Shown in pieces: positions 1-10,384 of a stretch of DNA of 64,000 nucleotides. The stretch lies in contig JBMOIP010000008.1 of NCBI GenBank assembly GCA_049317265.1, positions 1 through 64,000 on the forward strand. The letters are read 5' to 3'. Under the pieces are notes generated by a model that saw only the letters and a program-made list of their open reading frames with translations, did no database searches and had not been told where the DNA came from. Source of the stretch: CAIVAT01 sp049317265. GTDB taxonomy: Bacteria > Bacteroidota > Bacteroidia > Bacteroidales > FEN-979. Made by a program: the position numbers and the translations under genes. Numbering within the stretch: position 1 is the first letter of the stretch; each line of letters opens with the position of its first letter.

Positions 1-503
1 TTTAAAATAAATCGCCAGCCTCTTGTTTTACAACATAGAAGGGCTGGGGAGGGGGTGGCTAAAAACATGTACACCCTCATAATACCCTCTCCCCCAACTT
101 CTATCACCTGATAATTTTTTATTATTTGTCCCAGTTCCAAATCCCCATCACCCTAAAATTTAAAATATTACCTCGAAATGTTAGGTCAGCATAAAAATAT
201 TTTTTATTTTCACCAGCTATTTTCGCCGTAATTACCTCTTGTTCAACCACCATTTACCGCGTAACATATTGTGTATCCGTCAATTCTGTTTATCAACCTT
301 TTAAAACCATTTTTATGAATACACATGCTAGATTCGTAAAAGAGATTTTAGAAAGGGATTTTAATTTACAGTTGGTTGTCAGTGCCAGGAGAAGATTTTA
401 TAATACTTGTTTTAATTTGATCATTTAAGGTTATCTGAAACAAATTCCATTATAAACACTTGTTTATCAATTATTTAACGAACATTATTAAAACAAACCA
501 ACC
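1..503. other. AT-rich intergenic region upstream of the giant surface protein
   Basis: No open reading frame here looks coding. The left part contains an imperfect GC-rich inverted repeat (see the entry at 35-104). The rest is strongly AT-rich and presumably holds the promoter and leader of the giant gene starting at 504. No clear TAnnTTTG box, riboswitch or RNA gene could be recognised. Confidence 0.6.
35..104. repeat. imperfect GC-rich inverted repeat (CCCTCCCC-core family)
   Basis: The left arm (about 35-56) reads ATAGAAGGGCTGGGGAGGGG. The reverse complement of the right arm (about 84-104) reads ATAGAAGTTGGGGGAGAGGG, so the two can pair around an AT-rich loop. Its core resembles the hairpins at 10026-10047 and 42275-42443, suggesting one dispersed intergenic repeat family. 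Confidence 0.5.
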
Positions 504-3500
504 ATGATAAAAAATTTACATTTTGCACGGTTCTTTTTCATTATCCTGTTGATAACCTGTTTTTTGTCTGGCAATACTTTACGGGCACAGTCAAATCACA
601 CAGTAATTTTTACAGGCAACTCAACGGACTTTAATACTGCTGAAAAATTTTCGGCTGCGGCAGGTAACACCGATTATTATATTAGTTTTGATGCCACCTA
701 CATGTATTTTGGAGCCTTCAGTACTAGCGGTAGTATTGCAGCTTCAAATAATTTTGCGATATATATTGATACCGACCCTCGAAACACATTGGCGAGCGGG
801 AATGGCACTACATCTGGCAGAGCCTATAATGGTGTAACACCTTCGCTGCCCTTTAACGCTGATTATTCATCGTATACTGAGCAGGGTTATACAGACCCTT
901 TAAATAAATACAATGGTAGTTGGGCAACTACCGGAGTAACCCCGTTCGTATGGAGCGGTGCAAATTATAGGGAGGTTCGCATAGCACTAAGCGATTTGGG
1001 TAATCCTGCCTCTGTTTATGTCAGTGTGTTTATGGGTTATGCTGGCGGCATATATTCTAGTGCGCCAGGTTTAAACGTTGCAGCCTCTGCTACCCCTGCT
1101 CTGACAGGTTTCTTTGGAAGTTTCCCGGTATATAAATCTGGGATAACCCCTGTGACTTTCAGAACGCAAAATATTACTGCTGCAAATGGAGGGGGAACGG
1201 CTATCAGTAATTTGGCCGTTAGTTCAAACACTTCTGCAAATGGTGATTATGGTGATATTACCATTACTGGTGCTTTTACTTGGACATTAAACGGGATCAG
1301 TTCTTACACAGGAACACTTACTGTTGGTTCTGGAACTTCAAATGCCTCAAAAGTTGACTTAAATGCTAACTCATTAAATGTAGGTGGAAGAGGAATTGGG
1401 GGTACAGCAGGTGTCTTGTCATTAAATGGCAGTAGTGGCACTGTGCTTCAAAGTACAGGTACATCAACTTTGAATTTTCTTGGAGCCGGTTCAATAAACG
1501 GAGCAAATACAACCAAGCTTATGCCTTCTGGGTTAACAATGAAAATTGGTGGAGCGGTTGATTTTTTTGCATCAGGAACAATAAGAGTAGTTTTTGGAAC
1601 AGGAAGTCTTTTACAGATTAATGCTAATGGCTCAGTTTTAACCAATCCACCAACATATAATACTGGTTCAACTATAATCTATAATACCGGCGCTGGATAT
1701 ACAGCTGGTACGGAATGGACCCCAAATGTTACAAGCGGAGCAGGTTATCCCGATAAAGTAACCATTCAAGGTAATACATCCTTGAATTTTGGTTCTTCCA
1801 ACCAATACAGGCAGGCTTCAGGCGATATAACTATTTCCTTAGGTTCAAGTCTTACCCTTTCAAGTGTTGCAGGTGGCGACATAAAATTCCAGGGCAATTT
1901 TATAAACAGCGGATCATTTTCAACCAATGGCCGTGCTTTGTGGTGGGTTGGTACTGGAACCAAGACTTATACAAAAACAGGTGGCGGTACTGATAATATT
2001 GATATCTTCATTCACAACTCAACTTCAACATTAAATTTAGCGGGACCAACCAATGCCACAAACTGGACATTGCTAAGCACCGGAACAACAACGGCCTCCT
2101 GCCTGCAAATGCAAAATTCAGGCAGCCTTTACCTGGATGCGAATACACTGACCATCCCGGCCAGCGGAACAATTTATATTACCGGTGCATCTTCTCAAAT
2201 CCAGGGTGCAGGTGCTGCTACCCCTGGAGTTCTTAGTTTTGCCGGAGTAGGAAATATAACACCCGTTACATCAGGAACCAGCACCCTTACTACAACTGCA
2301 GCAACAAGGGTTCAGACGGGAAGCCAGTTAATCATTGGCGGCACAGCAGCAACACCCGCATTATCTGTAACTGGTGTTTTCCAGTTAAACCAGGGAGGAT
2401 ATGTAGATAATACTGGTGGAACAGGCATTCCTGTTAAATATAACTCAGGAAGCACCTTGGTTTATAATCATACCACGGGCACATATGGCGTTCAGACAAC
2501 AGAATGGCCTTCAACGAACAGCCCTTCAAATGTTACAATAAATGCCAATGGGGGAACTGGTATTACTTTTGCCACAAACAATATTACTGCCCGTACACTT
2601 TCGGGAACACTGACATTAAACCACGATATTAATTTAAGCGGAAGTGGAACACCTAACCTTACCACTTTAAATACAATAGCCAATGCAACGGCTACTGTAA
2701 AAGGAACCGGTAATTTTACACATAGTGCCAGTGGGTCATTCACTACCGCAAATACAGCGGGAATAAATGGCACCATCACCACTTCGGGCCTAGTCACCTT
2801 GCCTGCCACCACTTCATTTACTTTTAACGGGACAGCATCCCAGGTAACCGGGACATCACTACCTCCAACCATTGCAGCGCTTACGATCAGCAATACGGCG
2901 GGCGGGACTAATGGGGTCACTATTTCAAACAATGCCTTGACAATTTCGGGTGTCACCACCTTAACCGCTGGAGCACTTATACTGCCTACTGCAACAGGGA
3001 ACCTTGTAACTTTTACCGGAAATATTTCAACCCCGACTGGTGGTGGGACGATTACAGGTTCATCAACATCAAATATTTCTACAGCCGCAACAATTGCTGG
3101 TACAGCTAATGCCTTAACTTTTACTTCCGGTGGGGCTAGTCTGAAGAACTGGACTCATACAACCACCACTAATTTTGGTTCATCATCCGGAGGGGTCAAT
3201 TCCGTTGTCAGCATTTACGGAACGTTTTCAACTACCGCGACCTCTCCCTTTATTTATGTTGGTCCGTCCGGGGGATTTATTTTTACTTCAGGGTCCAGTT
3301 TTATTGATAATGGAACTTCAATAGGCACTTCCTTCATGCAAACCACTTCAACAGGAGGAAGTTTTACGTTGCAATCTGGTGCAAGTTTCACGACCGCCAA
3401 CCAAAACGGACTTAATGCAACCGGTTCATCAGGGGCAGTTCAGACCACCAACAGAACATTCAACGGCGGGGCCAATTACACTTTTGCAAACACATCAGCA

Positions 3501-6500
3501 GCCCAAGCGATCGGAACTGCCTTGGACGGTGCAGGAGGGACAGGCAAGACCGGGGCAATAACCGGAAATGTCATTTTCAATAATAATAATTCAACGGGTG
3601 TTACCTTAAATGCAGGTACTACCTTGACTGTTGACAGCCCAGGTGCAATTACAGTAGGGACGGGAAGCACAGCAGGTATCCTTACTATTCCTGCTACTTC
3701 TTTTATTAACGGTACCGGTAATTTTAGCTTACTGGGTAATGGTGCCACTTCCGGTTCATCGCTTACTGTTGCAAACGCAAGTGGTATTAATGGTGCCATC
3801 AGTTCAGGTACGATAAGTCTAACCAACGGCGCAAACAATAATACCAATTTTACTTTTAATGCTAGTGTGCAGCAAGTGACAGGTTTATTGTTACCTGCAA
3901 CAGTTAATAATTTTACCAGTATTAATACTTTTAGTTCTTTGACGAGCAACCCAATTACTGATCCTGGTTTAACACTTTCTTCCTCTTGTACTGTAAATGG
4001 AACAATTGCATTAAATGGGGGCGTAAGTCCCTTGGGTCAATTTGGCATAGGTGCAAATAACACCTTGACAGTTAATGGGGCACTTACTCTTGGAAATGCA
4101 AACAAATTGATAGGAACTAGTACCTCCAATTTGATAGTGGCAGGAACAGGTGCATTCCCTGGTTTGGGATTATGTGCTAACGGTGGTACAACCTTAAATA
4201 ATTTTACTATTAATCGTACGGGGGTAACTGTATTTGGAGGGGCCAATATAACGGTGGTTGGTACCTTTAGTTTAACCAATGGGTTACTTAACCAAAGTGC
4301 AGGATTGAATTTAAACGGTCCCATTGCATTTGGCGCAAGTGGTCAGCTCAGGCATACTGGGGGAGGACTGTCCATCGCAGGCAGTGGTGCTATAACCGGT
4401 ACTCTAACCACCTCAACCTCGCCGCTTACCCTTACTTCCTTAACAATGAACCGGGCCGGGCAAACACTTACACTTGGTACAGATGTTACTATATCCGGAG
4501 GAACCACACCGTTGACCCTATCAGGGGGAGTGGTGGATCTGGGAGCCACCAATAGCCTGACACTCATAAGTACAAATAGCATTACCGTAACGCCTACCAA
4601 TGGCGGTATGATAAAAGCCACCGGTACCGGCTTCTTTGTTAAAACACTTACAACCGGTGCATCGACATTTACTTTCCCGATCGGGGATGGGACCAATTAT
4701 TCACCCATAGCGTTGGCCTTTACCGCCAATACAACAGCAGGCACCGTAGGGTCAAGAGTTACGGCAACTTACCATCCTCAGTATAATAACAGTGGACCAC
4801 AAACTCATTACCTCAACAGGTATTGGAGTTTTACCACTACTGGTTTAACGAATTATACCTATAACTCATCTTATACTTATGTACCCGGTGATATCACTGG
4901 AGGAGATGAATCATTTAAATTAAACCGCTGGAATGGTTCTGCGTGGACAGAATATTCAGGCAGTACTGCAGCTTCCAATGTACTTACAGCACCAACTGGA
5001 TTGACACAGGCAACCGGCACGTTAAATGCAAATGATTTTACCGGAAGGCTGGAACTTTCAGCGACAAATTACGCTTGGAATGGCAGTGCCTCGAATGATT
5101 GGGCCACACCAACCAACTGGACACCGAATGGTATTCCTGGTGCTTTGGATAATGTAACCATTGGTGTACCCGGCAGCAATACCAATTGTTCCATTAATTC
5201 AGGTTCAAAATCGGTGGCCTCTTTAACATTAAACGGAACGGGTATTTTAAATATGGCATCGGGAAGTACATTAAGCATTTCCGGTGCATTTACCTATGAT
5301 GGCAGTAGCGGCGCAACAGCAACATTCAATACATCAAGCACGGTGAATATGACCAGCTCAAGCGCTCAGACTGTACCTGCGCTGAATTATGGCAATCTTA
5401 ATTTAACAGGTGGCGACAGAACCCTGGCAAGTTCGGGAACAACAGGTATTGCAGGCACCTACACCCCGGGTGCCGGAGCAATTACTGTATCCGGAAGCAC
5501 AATGAATTTCAATGGGACAAGTGCACAGACAATTCCACTTGCCACCTACAATAATATAACTGTCTCAACAACCGGTGGCAATGCCACCGCAGGCGGTGCA
5601 ATTACAGTTAACGCAATTTTAAACATTGCGTCGGGATCTACGTTCGATATGAGCACCTATGCCCTGAGTGGGGCTGCGCTCACGACAAGCGGCACTGGTA
5701 TCATAAAAACACAAAATACAACAACTACTCCATTTCCTACTGGCAGGACCTGGAGTATGGAAGTACATTACACTGGTGCCAGCGGGCAAACAATAATAGA
5801 AGGGACTTATGGAAACCTTTTACTTTCAGGTGCGGGCACAAAAACCATTGCAGCTTCAACCTCGGTTACCGTTAATGGGTCTTTAACAAACAACTCAACG
5901 CTCTCTATGACTTCCGGAACAAGCTCAATAAGTACATGGTTAACAATGAAGGGAGATGTAACCAATAATCCGGGAGCAGTTATCACTTCGACAGCAACGT
6001 ATCTCAGGTTTATGTTTAGTTCATCAAATGCACAGACTTTTACCAATAATGGTACGGTTACATCCCCAATGACAAGTTTTGATGTATCTAATACCAATGC
6101 CTCCGGTTTAACACTCGCAGGTTCCAATAGCATCATTGTAGCAAGGGCTAACCTGTTTACCGGCACTGTTAATAACTCAGCTAAATTAACGATTGGTACA
6201 GGTACTACAGCGACTATTCAAAGGGGTGTGGCAAGTGCCACAAATCCAGCAGGAGCTTTTGACGTTAACCCTGTATTTAATGTTTCATCAACCGGATTAA
6301 CATTATTGTATTCGCCCGGTTCTGTAGCTTATAGCACAGGACCTGAAGTTCCTGCTTCTTTGTCTGTAGGAAGTGTCATTCTTTTTACTACGTCTGATGT
6401 AACGTTAAGTTCTGATCTGACAATTACAAGTGGATTGACCTTTTCGTCAGGAACACCTGTTTTCCGGATTGGAGCACATACCTTGACACTGGGTGGAACT

Positions 6501-9500
6501 ATTACATACACGGTAGGCGGTTCGCTTTACGGAGGGCTCACTTCAAACCTGGTAATGAACGCAGCCACTACGTTAAATGCAGTTAACAATGGATTAAATA
6601 ATCTGACCATCAATGCAGCTACAACCTTAGGAGGTGCTGTTACTGTAAATGGCACCTTAGCGCTTAAGAGTGGAACTTTTACAAATGCTGCCAATTTAAC
6701 CATGGCAAACGGAGCAACCATTGCCCGTACTGGTGGTAGTTTAAGTGCGACTCCGACATTTGGATCTTCGGTGAATGTTATTTACGGTGATGGTACGTAT
6801 TCCACTGCCCTTGTCACAAGTTTTGAACTGCCTGCCTTGGCCACCGTATTAAATAATCTCACGGTCAATATCAGCGGAGGCGTTACCCTGAGTATCGCCA
6901 GAACAGTAAATGGCACATTGACATTAACAAACGGTGTTTTTAGCAATGGAGCCTACCTAACCATGGCAACAGGAACAACAATCACCCGCTCGGGTGGGAG
7001 TTTGGCTGCTGTGCCGACATTTGCAGGAACAGTTAATTTAGTATATACTGGTGCTTCTTCCATCAGTACAGGATATGAGATCCCTACTTCTACCGTTCTT
7101 ACTAATTTAACGACCAATACCGGGGGTGTGGTGCAAAGTGGAATTCCGGGAACTGTTTCAACACTGTATTCACAGGGTTTTGAAGGAGCCCCGGCGGATT
7201 GGACTACGGAAATACTTACTAATACAGGTACCAATGGAACACCTGCCATTACCTATGTAACATCAGCAACCAGCGCTAGTCCCACGGTTACGCCTACTGA
7301 AGGGACGCAATGTATCCAATTTAACTCTTTCAATTGTGATGCTGGTGACCAGATCAGGCTAAAGAAAAATTCTTCACCAATATCTACAACTGGAAAAACA
7401 AATGTTACAGTTGTTTTCGATTGGGCTGTTGATGCAGGTTATAGTGCCTCTAATGATTATGTTACCATTCAGTGGTCAACAAACGGTACAGACTGGACCT
7501 CCTCGACATCATATTACAGATACAATGCAATAGCATCATTCGGAACAAATAGTTGTGTGTTGCCTGTTGGTTCAGAAAATCAGGCGTCACTTTATATTGC
7601 ATTATTATTTAACAGTGCATTTGGCAATAATTGTCATTTAGATAATCTTAAAGTAAAGGCAACTGGTTCTGCATCACCCAGTACATGCACTGTAACCGGT
7701 ACATTTGATTTATCTAGCGGGACCTATTCGATAGGTGCAAATACACTAACTTTAATTGGAGGGATAACGCCAACAAATTCAATTATTGGTGGCACTACTA
7801 GTAATTTATCAATCGGAGGCAGCGGAGCTAATCTCACATTGCCATCAATAACCAATGGATTGAATAATTTTACTGTTAACCGCGCAAACGGGGTTACACT
7901 TGGTGGTAACTTAGCTGTTAATGGTGTTTTATCATTAACCAACGGAGTTCTTACTTCTGGAAGCAATACTGTTACAGCATTAGGAACAGTTACTGATGCA
8001 AGCATCTCAAGTTATGTGGATGGTAAACTGGCACGGGTCTTTAGCACTGCCGTTTCCAAAGACTTTCCAATTGGGAAAGGAGGCAACTATCGCCCGGTAA
8101 CTTTTAACTATACTACGCTTTCAGGAACCAGTACGGTAACTGCTGAGCAAATTGAATCAACCATACCCGGAACGACACCCGCTCACAGCACACTTTCAGC
8201 ATCAAGGTACTGGTCAATTACCGAAAGCGGCAGCACTTCCCGTTCATTTAACGTAACACTTGATGGAACCGGATACACACCAAGCCATTCGGTTGTAATG
8301 ATATCGGGTGATGGCACAACAAATACGCTCAATAATGTGACAACTCCCAATTACACCAACTCCACCAGCTTCAGTGCTTTCAATCCCAATTCCATCAATT
8401 ATTTTGGGCTTGGTGAGTCAACAAATAAAATTAGCATCGCCGATGGAAGTTGGTACACTAATGGTACCTGGTCTCCTTCAGGAGTACCTGTTGCAGGTGA
8501 AGACATTACGATTAACCATGCAGTTACCATTGATGCTGCCCCGACAGCCGAATGTACTGACCTGACGATTAACTCGGGGAAAAGTTTAACGGTTTCCTCT
8601 GGCAACTCTCTTACGGTTGGCGGTACACTTATAAACAATGCCACTGCAACTGGTCTGGTCATCAATTCAGGTGGTTCTTTAATTCAAAACTCTGCGGTTC
8701 CTGCCATTGTCAAACGGTCTGTGTCTGCCTGGATAAACAACACCCACGGATGGCACTTCCTCTCTTCACCAGTTGCAGATCAAACAATCGCATCTGGGTT
8801 TACGACCTCACCTGCTGCCAATTACGATTTCTATGCATGGTGGGAGCCGACCAACGAATGGGTGAATTATAAGAACACAACAACGGCTCCTGTCTGGAGT
8901 ACCGCCAATGTTCTTGGAGTCACCAGTGGTGCAGGAAATTTTATCCCCGGGAAAGGTTATCTTGTTTCATATGCTGCGACAGATACGAAACAATTTTCAG
9001 GCACCCTCAACAAGGACGATATTGGTGTTAACGACCTGGCAATCAGCACCGGGACCAATAACGGCTGGCACCTCCTAGGCAATCCATTCACATCCGCCCT
9101 CACGTGGGGAACCGGCTGGTCATTGACCCATATCAATGCAACAGCAAAAATATGGGAGGAATCCTCGGCTTCCTATGTTGATATCTCCACCGGTGGAAAA
9201 ATTCCTGCATTGAACGGATTTATGGTACAGGTTGATGCCACATTTGGCGGCAACAATTCGCTCACGATTCCAACAAGCGCACGTACCCACGATGCTACTG
9301 CATGGTATAAATCAACGGATTATCCGCATATTGTACTGGTCGCCAGGGATCCTGCCGGTCAAACCGCCCAGCAAACCGTGATCAGGTTCGATGAAGGGGC
9401 AACAACCGGATTTGATCCTGCCTTTGATTCTCACTTCCTTTCCGGATATGCACCACTCTTTTATTCAGTGGCAGGCAGTGAACATCTTTCAACCAATTCA

Positions 9501-9977
9501 TTACCCGAAGTAGGTGGAACAGTTCAGATTCCGGTGTCGTTTGTGAAAAATGATGGCAGCAATTTCACCATCGAGGCCAAAAAGATTTCCAACCTCTTTG
9601 GCCCGGTAATTCTAAACGACCTGAAAACAAATTCTTCCCAGGATTTGACCCTCAACCCGGTGTACTCATTCACTTCAACCTCAGGTGACGACCCTAACCG
9701 TTTTCTGGTTACATTCCACTCGGTCGGAATTAATGAGACTCAAACTGGTAAGGTGTTTACGATTTATACTTCAGGTAATACCCTGTATGTAACCGATGTC
9801 ACAGGCAAAAACCAGGGAGTTGTTTACGTCTACAACCTTATGGGACAACGATTACTACAGCAAAATGTCGGTGGCAATTTAACTAAAATAACCCTCAACA
9901 CCCCCACCGGCTACTACCTCCTGAAAATTGTAACCAACGACCACGCCTACACCACCAAAGTGTTCATAAATAATTAA
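504..9977 (+). CDS. giant repetitive T9SS-secreted surface protein (adhesin-like)
   Basis: This 3157-residue protein is predicted to be exported and anchored or released at the cell surface. It begins with a clear signal peptide ending near LRAQ (about residue 29). Residues about 30-220 look like a beta-sandwich domain. Most of the rest is low-complexity Thr/Ser/Gly/Asn sequence with recurring NGTLTLTNG-type units, as in beta-helical adhesins. A jelly-roll-like segment (about 2220-2390, around QGFEGAPADWTTE) interrupts the repeats. The last 80 residues (FTIYTSGNTLYVTD, then VYNLMGQRLL, ending YTTKVFINN) form a type A T9SS sorting domain. Cysteine is very rare. A role in adhesion or matrix building is inferred from architecture; no enzymatic domain was seen. 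It stands alone, with about 100 bases to the next gene. Confidence 0.85.
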   Translation: MIKNLHFARFFFIILLITCFLSGNTLRAQSNHTVIFTGNSTDFNTAEKFSAAAGNTDYYISFDATYMYFGAFSTSGSIAASNNFAIYIDTDPRNTLASGNGTTSGRAYNGVTPSLPFNADYSSYTEQGYTDPLNKYNGSWATTGVTPFVWSGANYREVRIALSDLGNPASVYVSVFMGYAGGIYSSAPGLNVAASATPALTGFFGSFPVYKSGITPVTFRTQNITAANGGGTAISNLAVSSNTSANGDYGDITITGAFTWTLNGISSYTGTLTVGSGTSNASKVDLNANSLNVGGRGIGGTAGVLSLNGSSGTVLQSTGTSTLNFLGAGSINGANTTKLMPSGLTMKIGGAVDFFASGTIRVVFGTGSLLQINANGSVLTNPPTYNTGSTIIYNTGAGYTAGTEWTPNVTSGAGYPDKVTIQGNTSLNFGSSNQYRQASGDITISLGSSLTLSSVAGGDIKFQGNFINSGSFSTNGRALWWVGTGTKTYTKTGGGTDNIDIFIHNSTSTLNLAGPTNATNWTLLSTGTTTASCLQMQNSGSLYLDANTLTIPASGTIYITGASSQIQGAGAATPGVLSFAGVGNITPVTSGTSTLTTTAATRVQTGSQLIIGGTAATPALSVTGVFQLNQGGYVDNTGGTGIPVKYNSGSTLVYNHTTGTYGVQTTEWPSTNSPSNVTINANGGTGITFATNNITARTLSGTLTLNHDINLSGSGTPNLTTLNTIANATATVKGTGNFTHSASGSFTTANTAGINGTITTSGLVTLPATTSFTFNGTASQVTGTSLPPTIAALTISNTAGGTNGVTISNNALTISGVTTLTAGALILPTATGNLVTFTGNISTPTGGGTITGSSTSNISTAATIAGTANALTFTSGGASLKNWTHTTTTNFGSSSGGVNSVVSIYGTFSTTATSPFIYVGPSGGFIFTSGSSFIDNGTSIGTSFMQTTSTGGSFTLQSGASFTTANQNGLNATGSSGAVQTTNRTFNGGANYTFANTSAAQAIGTALDGAGGTGKTGAITGNVIFNNNNSTGVTLNAGTTLTVDSPGAITVGTGSTAGILTIPATSFINGTGNFSLLGNGATSGSSLTVANASGINGAISSGTISLTNGANNNTNFTFNASVQQVTGLLLPATVNNFTSINTFSSLTSNPITDPGLTLSSSCTVNGTIALNGGVSPLGQFGIGANNTLTVNGALTLGNANKLIGTSTSNLIVAGTGAFPGLGLCANGGTTLNNFTINRTGVTVFGGANITVVGTFSLTNGLLNQSAGLNLNGPIAFGASGQLRHTGGGLSIAGSGAITGTLTTSTSPLTLTSLTMNRAGQTLTLGTDVTISGGTTPLTLSGGVVDLGATNSLTLISTNSITVTPTNGGMIKATGTGFFVKTLTTGASTFTFPIGDGTNYSPIALAFTANTTAGTVGSRVTATYHPQYNNSGPQTHYLNRYWSFTTTGLTNYTYNSSYTYVPGDITGGDESFKLNRWNGSAWTEYSGSTAASNVLTAPTGLTQATGTLNANDFTGRLELSATNYAWNGSASNDWATPTNWTPNGIPGALDNVTIGVPGSNTNCSINSGSKSVASLTLNGTGILNMASGSTLSISGAFTYDGSSGATATFNTSSTVNMTSSSAQTVPALNYGNLNLTGGDRTLASSGTTGIAGTYTPGAGAITVSGSTMNFNGTSAQTIPLATYNNITVSTTGGNATAGGAITVNAILNIASGSTFDMSTYALSGAALTTSGTGIIKTQNTTTTPFPTGRTWSMEVHYTGASGQTIIEGTYGNLLLSGAGTKTIAASTSVTVNGSLTNNSTLSMTSGTSSISTWLTMKGDVTNNPGAVITSTATYLRFMFSSSNAQTFTNNGTVTSPMTSFDVSNTNASGLTLAGSNSIIVARANLFTGTVNNSAKLTIGTGTTATIQRGVASATNPAGAFDVNPVFNVSSTGLTLLYSPGSVAYSTGPEVPASLSVGSVILFTTSDVTLSSDLTITSGLTFSSGTPVFRIGAHTLTLGGTITYTVGGSLYGGLTSNLVMNAATTLNAVNNGLNNLTINAATTLGGAVTVNGTLALKSGTFTNAANLTMANGATIARTGGSLSATPTFGSSVNVIYGDGTYSTALVTSFELPALATVLNNLTVNISGGVTLSIARTVNGTLTLTNGVFSNGAYLTMATGTTITRSGGSLAAVPTFAGTVNLVYTGASSISTGYEIPTSTVLTNLTTNTGGVVQSGIPGTVSTLYSQGFEGAPADWTTEILTNTGTNGTPAITYVTSATSASPTVTPTEGTQCIQFNSFNCDAGDQIRLKKNSSPISTTGKTNVTVVFDWAVDAGYSASNDYVTIQWSTNGTDWTSSTSYYRYNAIASFGTNSCVLPVGSENQASLYIALLFNSAFGNNCHLDNLKVKATGSASPSTCTVTGTFDLSSGTYSIGANTLTLIGGITPTNSIIGGTTSNLSIGGSGANLTLPSITNGLNNFTVNRANGVTLGGNLAVNGVLSLTNGVLTSGSNTVTALGTVTDASISSYVDGKLARVFSTAVSKDFPIGKGGNYRPVTFNYTTLSGTSTVTAEQIESTIPGTTPAHSTLSASRYWSITESGSTSRSFNVTLDGTGYTPSHSVVMISGDGTTNTLNNVTTPNYTNSTSFSAFNPNSINYFGLGESTNKISIADGSWYTNGTWSPSGVPVAGEDITINHAVTIDAAPTAECTDLTINSGKSLTVSSGNSLTVGGTLINNATATGLVINSGGSLIQNSAVPAIVKRSVSAWINNTHGWHFLSSPVADQTIASGFTTSPAANYDFYAWWEPTNEWVNYKNTTTAPVWSTANVLGVTSGAGNFIPGKGYLVSYAATDTKQFSGTLNKDDIGVNDLAISTGTNNGWHLLGNPFTSALTWGTGWSLTHINATAKIWEESSASYVDISTGGKIPALNGFMVQVDATFGGNNSLTIPTSARTHDATAWYKSTDYPHIVLVARDPAGQTAQQTVIRFDEGATTGFDPAFDSHFLSGYAPLFYSVAGSEHLSTNSLPEVGGTVQIPVSFVKNDGSNFTIEAKKISNLFGPVILNDLKTNSSQDLTLNPVYSFTSTSGDDPNRFLVTFHSVGINETQTGKVFTIYTSGNTLYVTDVTGKNQGVVYVYNLMGQRLLQQNVGGNLTKITLNTPTGYYLLKIVTNDHAYTTKVFINN

Positions 9978-10025
9978 CAGCAGTATTAAAAATTTCATAA
10001 CTTTACCGCTTCAACCCTCAGTAAG

Positions 10026-10047
10026 TCCCTCCCCTTCAGGGGAGGGA
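10026..10047. repeat. perfect 9-bp-stem hairpin, CCCTCCCC-core repeat
   Basis: TCCCTCCCC and GGGGAGGGA flank the loop TTCA, followed by TTTAGGGTGAGG. It lies between the giant surface gene and the PID-motif gene. The sequence matches the core of the element at 42275-42443, so it is better read as a dispersed repeat than as a dedicated terminator, although the hairpin could also stop transcription. Confidence 0.7.
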
Positions 10048-10083
10048 TTTAGGGTGAGGTCCTGAAAACCAAAACCAACCACC

Positions 10084-10326
10084 ATGAAAAAGTCAATCAA
10101 ACCCTTCGCCTTCTCCCTGGTCCTCCTGGGTCTTGTAGCATTTTCGCAGGTCACGTCCGCGCAGGCTCCCCCGCCTCCGCCCGCCGAAAAAGGCTCAGGC
10201 ACCAACAAAGCCCCCGGTGGCGGCGCCCCCATCGATGGCGGACTCTACATCACCATCGCCCTGGCAGCCGCTTTCGCCGCCTGGAAAACCAGATCAATCC
10301 TGAAAAGAACCACTAAAACCACCTAG
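10084..10326 (+). CDS. 80-residue exported peptide with PID motif, C-terminal membrane segment and basic tail
   Basis: The signal peptide ends near TSAQ (about residue 27). It is followed by a Pro-rich linker (APPPPPAEKG), a Gly-rich stretch, the motif GGGAPIDGG, a hydrophobic helix (LYITIALAAAFAAW) and a basic tail (KTRSILKRTTKTT). A short motif, a transmembrane helix and positive residues together form the layout of exosortase/archaeosortase sorting signals. From memory, Bacteroidota carry such small proteins under the name PID-CTERM. The mature part before the motif is only about 20-25 residues. No exosortase gene is seen in this window; the next gene encodes a polytopic membrane protein. 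The sorting role is inference; the gene call itself is well supported. Confidence 0.7.
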   Translation: MKKSIKPFAFSLVLLGLVAFSQVTSAQAPPPPPAEKGSGTNKAPGGGAPIDGGLYITIALAAAFAAWKTRSILKRTTKTT

Positions 10327-10384
10327 CCCCCCTTCACACTTCAACATTCGTTGTTCAATATTCAATATTCAATATTCCTTTTCC

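Noticed and set aside
2492..2959. Long minus-strand reading frames inside the giant surface gene
   Set aside because: They are Val/Pro-rich shadows of the Thr/Ser/Gly-rich repeats on the plus strand, with no family features or export signals of their own.
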